Source of the DNA: an uncultured Bacillota bacterium
GTDB lineage: Bacteria > Bacillota > Dehalobacteriia > UBA4068 > UBA4997
Direction: 5' to 3'
DNA: 6,555 nucleotides
NCBI GenBank assembly: GCA_948907985.1
Contig: CAQWMM010000067.1
Coordinates: 1-6,555, forward strand
Shown here one piece after another: positions 1 through 5,049 of the stretch. Within the stretch, counting starts at the first letter, position 1. Every line of letters starts with the position of its first letter. A program made the translations under genes and the position numbers. The notes beneath the pieces were generated by a model that saw only the letters and a list, made by a program, of their open reading frames with translations, was not told where the DNA came from and did no database searches.

Positions 1-130
1 GAATTTCGGCGTTGCGCGCCAGCGCCTTGGATTTGACAATTTCATTCATTGTCAAGTTCGGCACCCGCCCCACCATATAGCGGAAAACCTCCGGGTTAAA
101 ACTCTTCGCGTCAAATTTTGTATTTGGCAT
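1..130 (-). CDS. Phage major capsid protein, N-terminal part (cut by window edge)
   Basis: Only the first 43 codons are present; the gene runs off the left edge. The translation begins MPNTKFDAKSFNPEVFRYMV, followed by GRVPNLTMNEIVKSKAL. This resembles the N-terminal arm of major coat proteins in Bacillota siphophages, which often open with 'MPNxKFDxKSFNPEVF', then a short 'RVPN' stretch and a helix with K-S-x-A-L. The ATG at 130-128 follows an AAAGGA ribosome binding site in the 29-bp gap after the scaffold gene. Its place directly downstream of a GP20-type scaffold is the usual order scaffold then capsid, and this supports the call as much as the short sequence does. In the virion it would form the icosahedral shell. 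Confidence 0.72.
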   Translation of the reverse strand, partial: MPNTKFDAKSFNPEVFRYMVGRVPNLTMNEIVKSKALARNAEI

Positions 131-159
131 TAATCATCATCCTTTCTTTTACTTCAACT

Positions 160-699
160 CTACTTCAATTCCGCGCCCGGGTTCTGCTGCATATAGGCGC
201 AAAGTTCGTCATAGCTCATTTTGCGGGTGTCTACCTGTCCCTGCGGCACCCCGCCGCTGCCCGCCGCCGGCTGAAAACCGCGGAAAGTGTTGCCGCTGCC
301 AGCCGCAAACAGATAGCCGTCCGACTTCTGCAAGGCCGTCAGCTGCTCCTGCCAGCCGGTCAATTTGCCGTCCTCGCCCAGCTGCACATTGGACAAATCC
401 AGCAAGGCCCGCACCGCTTTGTTGTTTCTGGCGCCTGCTGCCGTCAAAGCGTTGTCAATGGCGTTATCCAGCTTTAATTGCTGCAACTCGGCCTTATGCT
501 CCTTTTGCTGCTCGGCGTTCTGCTGCTGCAAGGCGGAAATTTGCTTTTGCAGCTCCGCATTGTCGCCGCTGGCCTTTTTCAGACTTTCCAACTGCTTATC
601 TCGCTCTTTCAGCGTCTTTTGCAGATTGTCCATTTCTGCCAGCACCTTTGCGGCCTGCTCCTCGGTTAAACCTAAAGCGATTAATTCATCTTTGTTCAT
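160..699 (-). CDS. Phage capsid scaffolding protein (GP20-type minor structural protein)
   Basis: This 179-aa protein should guide prohead assembly and then leave or be cleaved before DNA packaging. Residues about 17-80 are a highly charged, Gln/Lys/Glu-rich coiled coil. They are followed by ALTAAGARNNKAVRALLDL (84-102), a conserved stretch of the GP20 scaffold family ('A..AGA.N.KAVKALLD'), then a DGYLF motif (127-131) and a Gly/Pro/Ala-rich tail. Length is normal for the family. The reading frame is open upstream to 738, but the start is placed at 699 because AAGGAGGT lies 7 bases before that ATG and the upstream 13 residues cover a hairpin. It sits between the YjcQ-family gene and the capsid gene, in the usual head-module position. 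Confidence 0.87.
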   Translation of the reverse strand: MNKDELIALGLTEEQAAKVLAEMDNLQKTLKERDKQLESLKKASGDNAELQKQISALQQQNAEQQKEHKAELQQLKLDNAIDNALTAAGARNNKAVRALLDLSNVQLGEDGKLTGWQEQLTALQKSDGYLFAAGSGNTFRGFQPAAGSGGVPQGQVDTRKMSYDELCAYMQQNPGAELK

Positions 700-725
700 A
701 AATTCTACCTCCTTAAATTTAGACA

Positions 726-765
726 TAATAAAAAGCACTATTGAAACAAAATCTCAAAAGTGCTT
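726..765 (-). terminator. Hairpin with U-tract between yjcQ-like gene and scaffold gene
   Basis: Read on the minus strand, AAGCACT and TTGA pair with TCAA and AGTGCTT (7 bp, one mismatch, then 4 bp) around a 9-base loop. The hairpin is followed by TTTTTATTAT. The T-run lies only on the minus-strand side, so it has the form of an intrinsic terminator for the upstream genes. Because scaffold and capsid lie just beyond and I see no convincing promoter after it, it may be partial, or an RNA processing site. Confidence 0.5.
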
Positions 766-792
766 AAAAGTTATTCAGTTGTAATTTGTAAT

Positions 793-1137
793 TTACAGGC
801 CGGGAATTGTTTCTTTAAGGGTTTTCAAAAAATCCCTGGCCTTGGCCATTGCCGAATTGTTTTGCAAAAACTCAATTCCTTTTGGCGTAATCATCACCCT
901 ATCGGTCAGCTTAATTGCCGGCGTTCTTTTCCTGATTACATTCAACAGGCTTACGCCCTCCAGATAGCCGTCCTCATACAAATGGCAGATAATATATTCC
1001 CAATAATCGCGGTTTATATTCAGTGCCGGCGATTCGGGCAATATATAATCAACATCTACCTGCTCGCCCTCTTTAAGGCAAGCGTACAGATAGGCTAAAA
1101 TTCTATATGCAACCACAAAATAATCATCTCTTGCCAT
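793..1137 (-). CDS. YjcQ-family protein (winged-helix-like phage protein)
   Basis: This 114-aa protein opens MARDDYFVVAYRILAYLYAC, then KEGEQVDVDYILPESPALNIN, with YWEYIICHLYEDGYLEGV in the middle and ITPKGIEFLQNN near the end, closing in KETIPGL. This is the pattern of the YjcQ family of B. subtilis and its phages, a small winged-helix-like fold of unknown role. The 'ITPKGIEFL' stretch resembles the wing and last helix of PadR/MarR-like domains. The ATG at 1137 is preferred over the upstream one at 1173 because GAGGAG lies 7 bases before it and conservation starts at MARDDYF. It is common in Bacillota prophages beside MuF and scaffold genes. A DNA-binding role is possible but unproven. A terminator-like hairpin follows. 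Confidence 0.82.
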   Translation of the reverse strand: MARDDYFVVAYRILAYLYACLKEGEQVDVDYILPESPALNINRDYWEYIICHLYEDGYLEGVSLLNVIRKRTPAIKLTDRVMITPKGIEFLQNNSAMAKARDFLKTLKETIPGL

Positions 1138-1165
1138 TATTTTCTCCTCGGTTATTGTTAAAGTT

Positions 1166-1576
1166 TTAGGCAAACCTCAACAAATTCCTTATTGTGTCCT
1201 GGTCTGCAATTTCAAACACCCATTCGTTGACAAAAAAATCCACATCAGCCGATATAAAATTTTTTAGCGTTATTTTCTCGCTTTCATTTATACCGGTTGG
1301 AAACTCGCAAACGATTTCATAGTTGTCCGCCTGCTCAAGATTTTCTGCGGTGCAATGCTCGGATTGCTCCAAATCAACGCAAAACACCAGAGTGGCAAAG
1401 GTAGTTTTGTATTGGGCGTTTAACGTACCAATAGTATTAACCTGCGTTGAACACTGTTTAACGTCAATCGTTATATTACAAGCTGCCAGGAAATAGCGCC
1501 GCCCGCCGATTATGACATAAACCTCGCCTTGTTCCGGCTTTAAGCTGGCGATAGTTTCTATATACTTTCTTACCAT
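1166..1576 (-). CDS. Hypothetical protein, candidate immunity or structural protein downstream of MuF toxin
   Basis: I do not recognise this 136-aa protein with confidence. It begins MVRKYIETIASL and has a beta-rich middle (VYVIIGGRRYFLAACNITID, then TFATLVFCVDL), a short acidic stretch, and an end rich in strands and helix (VDFFVNEWVFEIAD...IRNLLRFA). There is no signal peptide or membrane segment. It has four Cys without a CxxC pair. The 'GGRRYxLxxCxIxID...IGTLNAQYK' part vaguely recalls beta-sandwich tail-tube-like proteins, but this is weak. The start at 1576 has GAGGT 7-8 bases upstream, located in the end of the preceding gene 5 bp away. Its AT-rich composition and place behind the toxin-bearing MuF gene make it an immunity candidate by context only. 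Confidence 0.72.
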   Translation of the reverse strand: MVRKYIETIASLKPEQGEVYVIIGGRRYFLAACNITIDVKQCSTQVNTIGTLNAQYKTTFATLVFCVDLEQSEHCTAENLEQADNYEIVCEFPTGINESEKITLKNFISADVDFFVNEWVFEIADQDTIRNLLRFA

Positions 1577-1581
1577 AGTTT

Positions 1582-1764
1582 TTACCTCATAATTGGTTCG
1601 TTCTTTGCTATACATTCCTGCATAGTCTTTTGGTAATGTTGATAAGCTTTTTTAATATCTGCCGGCGCGTTTTCACGCACCCCGTTCACAAACCCGTCTT
1701 CATCATAAGTTGCATATTCCAACCAAGGCGTCTGTGCCATAGTTTCAATATTTTTAGATAACAT
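1582..1764 (-). CDS. Small hypothetical phage protein (60 aa), directly after MuF gene
   Basis: This is a 60-aa soluble protein of unknown function. It starts MLSKNIETMAQTPWLEYATY and continues with DEDGFVNGVRENAPADIKKAY, then a Gln/Lys/Glu-rich helix. There is no signal peptide or membrane segment. Only one base separates its ATG from the stop of the MuF gene, and AAGGGG inside the MuF 3' end serves as the ribosome binding site, so translation is probably coupled. An internal ATG at 1740 has no ribosome binding site and is less likely, although the motif-like part starts there. It could be a small immunity protein for the MuF C-terminal domain or a minor phage protein; sequence alone does not decide. 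Confidence 0.7.
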   Translation of the reverse strand: MLSKNIETMAQTPWLEYATYDEDGFVNGVRENAPADIKKAYQHYQKTMQECIAKNEPIMR

Positions 1765-1765
1765 A

Positions 1766-3490
1766 TTATGTCAGCCCCTTATAAGATTGCATTTTTTCAG
1801 CTGTCAGTCGTTTAATTTCCAACGATAGAGGATTAGCGTTAGCGCCGTTAGCATAAACATCTGCAAAAGCCTCGGCCATTGTTTCAGAGGCACTTTTGCC
1901 AGCATATCGCGAAATTCCCTGAATCAACACAGCGTTAACCTTTTTCTTGCCAAATTCCGTTCGTTTAATATTCTTACAAGCCTGTGAAATAATCGCTTTA
2001 GCTTCAGTGCAATTATTCCAGGCCAAAATGCGCTCAAAATCATAGTTATAAGTTGAATTGGCTTGTATCAAAGCCCATTCAACACCATGCCCAGCCTCGT
2101 GTGCTCCCAAGGAGCCAAGCGAACTATTATTAACCCAATATCTTATTCTCGCCTGTTCTTTGCATATATCTGTAATTTTCTGTAAATCTGTAAAATAGGC
2201 CGGATTAAATGTTAACTGTTTACCAGAACAAGACATAACGCCAGCTTGTGCGACAACCGCCTCATTAATCAATCTGCCAACATCAGGATATTCAGCAAAA
2301 ACCGTTTCCACACCCTGCAAAGCATTTTTTACCGCCGCAAAATCAAGCTGCATTACCTCGGCAGACATTTTGATTGCATACTTTGAGGATAAATAATCAG
2401 CCAAATTATCAAAACTGTTGCAATCTTTAACTGTATTTATTATACCACTTTTATCCCCCTCGGTAAAGGCCTTTGCCCACTCTTTATACGTCATATTGGC
2501 CGGTACATAGTAAGTCTTACCCTGCTCATCTCTGGCCGCGCGCTCCCAGCCCTGCGAAAACTCATCGTCAAAATACGGCACGGTGGTACTGCGGCAGTTG
2601 ACGTGAAAAGGCGGCGCGGTAACCCCCGGCTCAAAATCGCTCATCGGCTTAACCTCGCCGTCCGCCTGCTGGCAAATCTCCGAAGTGTGGCTATCCAGCG
2701 TCGCCACAATCTCAAAACGCTCCACGCCTAGCTCCGCAAAGCAGTCCCGCTGCGCCGCGCTGCTGAAATAGGCCTGCTCGGTCATCATCAGCCGCCCGGC
2801 GTTGGTTCGGGAGGCGTTCAGCTTTTTGGCCAGCGCGTCAATCGCCTTTTGCGGATCCTGCCCTAACATAATATTTCGTGTCAGCTCGGTGTGCAGTTCA
2901 TTCACCAGCTTATCCCGATTGCCCCAAATCCGCTCGGAAAAGTTGCGCCCGTCCGCCGCCCAGGGTTTAGCCAGCACCTTAGCCAGCCGCCGCTCGTCCA
3001 CCGCGGCAATATCCCAGCCAATGCCAAAACCCTTTTGAATCTCAAACGCCGTATGGTAATAACCGCTACGGTAAACCTCGCCCATAGTCTGGCCGACAAC
3101 CCCCTGCTGGTCGGCAAACAAATTTTCCAAACTCTGCCTAGTATGGATTTTCAGCGCCTCCAGCCGGGATATGTGAAACCGCGCGCTGGCGTTTTCCAGC
3201 TGTTTAGCCCACTGACCGTCAATAGCGTTTTCCTGCCCGCGCTTGATATATTCCTGCACGCTCCATTTGAACTCGGCCAACTCGTCGGCGGTCAGCCAAC
3301 GCCTGGCCTCGGCTAAAGAAATTTCGTTGTTAGCGGCGAATCGCTGATACCAAACGCGGATCTGATTGTCCAACTCCCGCTCGGCCTGCCGGTAAAGCTG
3401 TTCAACCTGCTGCCGGCCATTTTGCGCCAGCTGGTTTTGCGCCGCCTCCAGCTGCAAAAACCGCTCCTGCCAATAGTCGTTATGTTTCAT
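1766..3490 (-). CDS. MuF-type phage minor head protein fused to a C-terminal HEAGH zinc-metallopeptidase domain (putative polymorphic toxin)
   Basis: This 574-aa protein has two parts. Residues 1-~310 are a phage minor head protein: charged helices at 1-130, then the MuF domain ending in LDSHTSEICQQADGEV (265-280) and APPFHVNCRSTTVPYF (292-307), the Cys/His signature of the SPP1 gp7/Mu gpF family. These proteins ride in the capsid near the portal. Residues ~345-574 are not part of a normal MuF protein. They hold GAHEAGHGVEWAL with HEAGH at 464-468 (zinc ligands H464 and H468, catalytic E465) and SETMAEAFAD (535-544), which supplies a likely third ligand (E536 or E540). This matches a zincin protease. 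Base composition drops from about 65% GC (row 2581) to about 32-43% (rows 2401, 2341, 2041) near the domain join. MuF proteins with variable C-terminal toxins are known in temperate phages. That this domain is toxic is inference. The stop of the portal remnant overlaps the start as TAATG. Confidence 0.85.
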   Translation of the reverse strand: MKHNDYWQERFLQLEAAQNQLAQNGRQQVEQLYRQAERELDNQIRVWYQRFAANNEISLAEARRWLTADELAEFKWSVQEYIKRGQENAIDGQWAKQLENASARFHISRLEALKIHTRQSLENLFADQQGVVGQTMGEVYRSGYYHTAFEIQKGFGIGWDIAAVDERRLAKVLAKPWAADGRNFSERIWGNRDKLVNELHTELTRNIMLGQDPQKAIDALAKKLNASRTNAGRLMMTEQAYFSSAAQRDCFAELGVERFEIVATLDSHTSEICQQADGEVKPMSDFEPGVTAPPFHVNCRSTTVPYFDDEFSQGWERAARDEQGKTYYVPANMTYKEWAKAFTEGDKSGIINTVKDCNSFDNLADYLSSKYAIKMSAEVMQLDFAAVKNALQGVETVFAEYPDVGRLINEAVVAQAGVMSCSGKQLTFNPAYFTDLQKITDICKEQARIRYWVNNSSLGSLGAHEAGHGVEWALIQANSTYNYDFERILAWNNCTEAKAIISQACKNIKRTEFGKKKVNAVLIQGISRYAGKSASETMAEAFADVYANGANANPLSLEIKRLTAEKMQSYKGLT

Positions 3491-3540
3491 TATGGCTCAT
3501 CCGGCCTCATTCGGTCGCCGTCCTCGCCGTAAATTTGCTG
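3490..3540 (-). pseudogene. Remnant of the phage portal gene, last 16 codons and stop
   Basis: Directly upstream of the MuF gene, in the frame ending at TAA 3492-3490 (overlapping the MuF ATG as TAATG), the DNA encodes QQIYGEDGDRMRPDEP. It is GC-rich like the neighbouring phage genes, whereas the DNA beyond about 3541 is AT-rich. The expected gene here is portal, and an acidic tail overlapping the next start is normal for it. The frame stays open to 3654 but has no start with a ribosome binding site and runs through a terminator. So this is most simply the 3' stub left when the rest of portal was lost. Sixteen residues cannot prove the family. Confidence 0.5.
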
Positions 3541-3584
3541 ATTGATTAGGACAATAATCCAAAACTGCTCAACAGCCAAATTAC

Positions 3585-3624
3585 ATAAAACTGTCCCAAA
3601 CAGATTATTATCTGTTTGAGACAG
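3585..3624 (-). terminator. Strong intrinsic terminator ending the cargo operon
   Basis: Arms CTGTCCCAAACAGAT (3591-3605) and ATCTGTTTGAGACAG (3610-3624) flank a 4-base loop. In minus-strand RNA all 15 pairs form, because the only non-Watson-Crick position is a G-U wobble, and the hairpin is followed by UUUUAU. In plus-strand RNA the same position is a C-A mismatch. It therefore serves the minus-strand gene ending at 3642 and separates the cargo from the MuF gene. Confidence 0.8.
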
Positions 3625-3641
3625 CAAATATTTTTCTGCAA

Positions 3642-3896
3642 TCAATCTGCCTGCTTAACACTGCTGCAATCAATAATTACATCCAAAATGTCATCAAAAT
3701 GCTGGCCTATATAATTCAGTTGCAGCATACAAACCACCAAAACACTGGCCGGTTCTGATATTTCTTTATGCTCACCTCTTAATAAGCTATATAAAAAGTT
3801 CAGAATATTATTGATTGAGCGGATTTGTATCATAAACTCATTTAATTCGTCAACTGCCGCCAACAGCTTTTGATTTGCCAAATTTTTTTTTACCAT
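3642..3896 (-). CDS. Hypothetical helical protein (84 aa), last gene of the accessory cargo
   Basis: I do not recognise this protein. It is 84 aa, begins MVKKNLANQKLLAAVDELNE and reads as nearly all helix: an amphipathic N-terminal helix, a central segment INNILNFLYSLLRG, then ISEPASVLVVCMLQLNYIGQ and an acidic HFDDILDVIID. The hydrophobic stretches are too short and interrupted to be clear membrane helices. AGGAGG lies 9 bases before the ATG. A run of nine A right after the start (VKKN codons) could be prone to slippage. It follows the ribbon-helix-helix gene on the same strand across a 127-bp gap with no convincing minus-strand promoter, so it is probably co-transcribed with it. A strong terminator follows. 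Partner of the RHH protein is a guess. Confidence 0.7.
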   Translation of the reverse strand: MVKKNLANQKLLAAVDELNEFMIQIRSINNILNFLYSLLRGEHKEISEPASVLVVCMLQLNYIGQHFDDILDVIIDCSSVKQAD

Positions 3897-3929
3897 ATAT
3901 AAATTCCTCCTATTTTTGCTTGAAAAGCA

Positions 3930-3958
3930 TTGCCAAAATAAGGGGCATATGATATAAT
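3930..3958 (+). promoter_or_regulatory. Sigma-70-type promoter for a candidate small RNA (+ strand)
   Basis: TTGCCA (3930-3935) and TATAAT (3953-3958) are separated by 17 bp, close to the SigA consensus. They point rightward into DNA with no plus-strand gene but with a strong plus-strand terminator 25-60 bases downstream. That combination is why I take this promoter seriously. Confidence 0.6.
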
Positions 3959-3964
3959 ATTTAT

Positions 3965-4027
3965 ACCTCTATTTTGGGGTTGGGCACTCACGTTTGCTTT
4001 TCTGGGCTTGGTGGGTGTCCTTTTTAT
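3965..4027 (+). ncRNA. Candidate ~60-nt antisense small RNA
   Basis: A transcript from the 3930-3958 promoter would start near 3965 and end at an intrinsic terminator. GGGCACTCAC (3982-3991) pairs with GTGGGTGTCC (4011-4020) over 10 bp, then TTTTTATT. Two of the ten pairs are G-U wobbles that exist only in plus-strand RNA; on the minus strand they become A-C mismatches, so selection appears to act on the plus transcript. The 19-base loop has no A and is U/G-rich, so it could be a single-stranded recognition loop. No open frame with a ribosome binding site fits inside. The RNA lies antisense to the mRNA joining the RHH gene (it touches its stop codon) and the 84-aa gene, and could control that junction. 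I recognise no known RNA family. Confidence 0.5.
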
Positions 4028-4197
4028 TCGCCGATTTCTTCGTCAATCTTTTCATTTATCCATTGAGTTTTTGTTTTACCTTTTATTTTTAGTTTTGCAT
4101 TCAAGGCTTTTAATTTTTCCATTGGAACGGATACATTAAGTTGGCCAACAGATTGACGCCGTTTTCTAAAATAATCGGCTCTGCTTTTGGATATCAA
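4024..4197 (-). CDS. Ribbon-helix-helix (Arc/MetJ-like) small DNA-binding protein, TTG start
   Basis: This 57-aa frame has no ATG at its start, so it is easy to miss. It opens (L/M)ISKSRADYFRKRRQSVG with a TTG codon at 4197-4195, seven bases after a perfect AAGGAGG. Residues 19-25 (GQLNVSV) fit the RHH beta strand that reads the DNA groove, 27-40 helix A (EKLKALNAKLKIKG) and 43-55 helix B (KTQWINEKIDEEI). The length and 'SKSRADYFRKRR' opening match a common family of small regulators on Bacillota mobile elements. A perfect 13-bp inverted repeat covers its promoter, suggesting it represses itself and the 84-aa gene downstream. DNA binding is inferred from the fold. The + strand small-RNA candidate ends at its stop codon. 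Confidence 0.82.
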   Translation of the reverse strand: MISKSRADYFRKRRQSVGQLNVSVPMEKLKALNAKLKIKGKTKTQWINEKIDEEIGE

Positions 4198-4210
4198 AAT
4201 TTCACCTCCT

Positions 4211-4252
4211 TGTTCTAGCTACATTATAGCATTTTGTAGCTAGAACAGTCAA
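4211..4252 (-). promoter_or_regulatory. Promoter with a perfect 13-bp inverted-repeat operator, upstream of the RHH gene
   Basis: On the minus strand, TTGACT (4252-4247) and TATAAT (4228-4223) are 18 bp apart. The arms TGTTCTAGCTACA (4211-4223) and TGTAGCTAGAACA (4235-4247) form a perfect inverted repeat with an 11-bp spacer, overlapping the -35 edge, the spacer, the -10 and the start site. Each arm contains the palindrome TAGCTA (4216-4221 and 4237-4242), and their centres are 21 bp apart, about two turns of the helix. This suits two RHH dimers on one face of the DNA, so autorepression is likely. Confidence 0.72.
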
Positions 4253-4267
4253 GGGGGTTTAATAAAC

Positions 4268-4292
4268 TTTTAAGAATTTTTATTTCTTAAAA
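4268..4292 (-). terminator. AT-only hairpin after the SLOG gene, weak terminator
   Basis: TTTTAAGAA (4268-4276) and TTCTTAAAA (4284-4292) are perfect 9-bp arms around a 7-base loop, and the SLOG stop codon is in the stem. On the minus strand it is followed by GTTTATT. With one G-C pair per stem it would be weak, so some read-through into the RHH gene is likely. Confidence 0.4.
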
Positions 4293-4736
4293 ATCTTTAA
4301 CAGCTGTATCAATGTATGGATATTTTAAAATTACTTTTTTGCGTTGCCGAGCATAGGACAAAGTACAAGCCGCTCCACCTACACAACGATTAACATAAGC
4401 CACGACTACATCGCTGTTATCAACCATAAACCTATTTCGTTCAACAATTTCTTTACCTGGTTTAACATTTTTTAATTCTGGATAAAATGAAGTATCATAA
4501 ATTAAATTATTAAATTCCCTTTTAGGATACGCCAAAACAAGCACCGATTGAATATGCGGGTAACGTGATTTTTGGGCTTTAACAGCCTTAGCCGCTAATA
4601 AATCAAAATCACCATAACCGCCCAAATAAAACTTATCAGCCCCACCCTCCATCATCGCGGGCAACAAAATATTAAGCCAAACATTAACCTGTTCCAGTTT
4701 AGGCAGTTGCCTATGTCCACAAAATGTTACAATCAT
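4287..4736 (-). CDS. SLOG-superfamily (DUF1273/YpsA-like) Rossmann-type protein
   Basis: This 149-aa protein begins MIVTFCGHRQLPKLEQ with a GHR motif (7-9), then FYLGGYGDFDLLAAKAVKAQ (37-56, the glycine-rich loop typical of the fold), a strand-helix SVLVLAYPKRE, RNRFMVDNSDVVVAYV (100-115) and GGAACTLSYARQRKK (120-134). This is the SLOG/DUF1273 pattern: a Rossmann-like fold predicted to bind a nucleotide-derived ligand, found alone on phages and conjugative elements and as a sensor in several defence systems. Its substrate is unknown. The start at 4736 is chosen because GGAGGT lies 8 bases upstream and the core strand begins at once; the longer frame to 4814 would run through the promoter. It is divergent from the XRE gene with a shared 109-bp control region. 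It is cargo, not part of the phage head module. Confidence 0.85.
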   Translation of the reverse strand: MIVTFCGHRQLPKLEQVNVWLNILLPAMMEGGADKFYLGGYGDFDLLAAKAVKAQKSRYPHIQSVLVLAYPKREFNNLIYDTSFYPELKNVKPGKEIVERNRFMVDNSDVVVAYVNRCVGGAACTLSYARQRKKVILKYPYIDTAVKDF

Positions 4737-4764
4737 CTTTATCAACCTCCATTTCTGTAAACCT

Positions 4765-4794
4765 ATTATACAACATTGTGAAAATATCCACAAT
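4765..4794 (-). promoter_or_regulatory. Promoter and inverted repeat for the SLOG gene
   Basis: On the minus strand, TTGTGG (4793-4788) and TATAAT (4770-4765) are 17 bp apart, 29 bp before the start codon. ATTGTG (4775-4780) and CACAAT (4789-4794) form a perfect 6-bp inverted repeat with an 8-bp spacer over the -35 region and spacer. This is a reasonable operator for the divergent XRE regulator. The -10 is consensus, the -35 poor, which fits a regulated promoter. Confidence 0.5.
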
Positions 4795-4800
4795 ATGATT

Positions 4801-4841
4801 TTGCAATAAACCACCTTATAATTTATACATAATCATAAATT
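4801..4841 (+). promoter_or_regulatory. Promoter region of the XRE gene with an AT-rich inverted repeat
   Basis: TTGCAA (4801-4806) and TATACA (4824-4829) are 17 bp apart. A perfect TATAAT also sits at 4817-4822 but with no good -35. AATTTAT (4820-4826) and ATAAATT (4835-4841) are perfect 7-bp arms with an 8-bp spacer, the same spacing as the repeat at the SLOG promoter though with another sequence. The AT content makes chance likely. Confidence 0.38.
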
Positions 4842-4845
4842 TGAG

Positions 4846-5049
4846 GTGATTACAATCATTGATTACAGCCCCCTATGGCAAACAATGAAAGAAAAGCATA
4901 TAAGTCAATATCGCCTACTTCAGAATGGTATTGATAACAAAACGCTGGATTCTCTAAAAAAGAATAAAAATATAACATTACTAACTTTAGAAAAACTTTG
5001 TTTAATCTTAGAATGTACGCCAAATGACATTATAAAATTTAGCAAATAG
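4846..5049 (+). CDS. XRE/Cro-C1-type helix-turn-helix regulator (HTH_26-like)
   Basis: This small protein of up to 67 aa reads IDYSPLWQTMKEKHISQYRL (5-24), then an NKTLDSLKKNKNIT recognition-helix region (31-44) and LEKLCLILECTPNDIIKF (48-65). It is the compact YozG/HTH_26 form of the Cro/C1 fold: 'YSPLWxTMKxKxISxYxL...L..L..NKNIT..TL.KLC.IL.C.P.DI'. It is the only plus-strand gene and faces away from the SLOG gene, which it may regulate through the shared intergenic repeats. The start is unclear. GTG at 4846 is in frame but overlaps GAGGTGA, which looks like the ribosome binding site. That site is 8 bases from ATT (4858) and 5 from ATC (4855), where relatives of the form M-x-DYSPLW would begin. 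Rare ATT/ATC initiation is possible. Its stop codon is in the terminator stem. Confidence 0.85.
   Translation: MITIIDYSPLWQTMKEKHISQYRLLQNGIDNKTLDSLKKNKNITLLTLEKLCLILECTPNDIIKFSK

Noticed and set aside
700..738. Upstream extension of the scaffold gene to the ATG at 738
   Set aside because: It lacks a ribosome binding site and overlaps the hairpin, while the ATG at 699 has a near-perfect one.
1166..1576. 136-aa protein as a phage tail-tube protein
   Set aside because: The likeness rests on one beta-rich stretch; the position between MuF and scaffold and the AT-rich composition do not fit a tail gene.
2802..3316. Long open frames on the plus strand opposite the MuF gene, and similar ones opposite terL and scaffold
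   Set aside because: They lie antisense to clear phage genes in GC-rich DNA, have no ribosome binding site and no family likeness.
3933..3979. CCAAAATA...TATTTTGG arms (8 bp) around 3933-3978 as a riboswitch or second hairpin
   Set aside because: The arms are AT-rich with a long loop, and the left arm lies in the promoter spacer of the small RNA, so it would not be transcribed with the right arm from there.
4211..4247. Perfect 13-bp inverted repeat as a transposon end, attachment site or terminator
   Set aside because: There is no transposase or recombinase, no U-run follows it, and it sits exactly over a promoter next to an RHH gene, so an operator explains it better.
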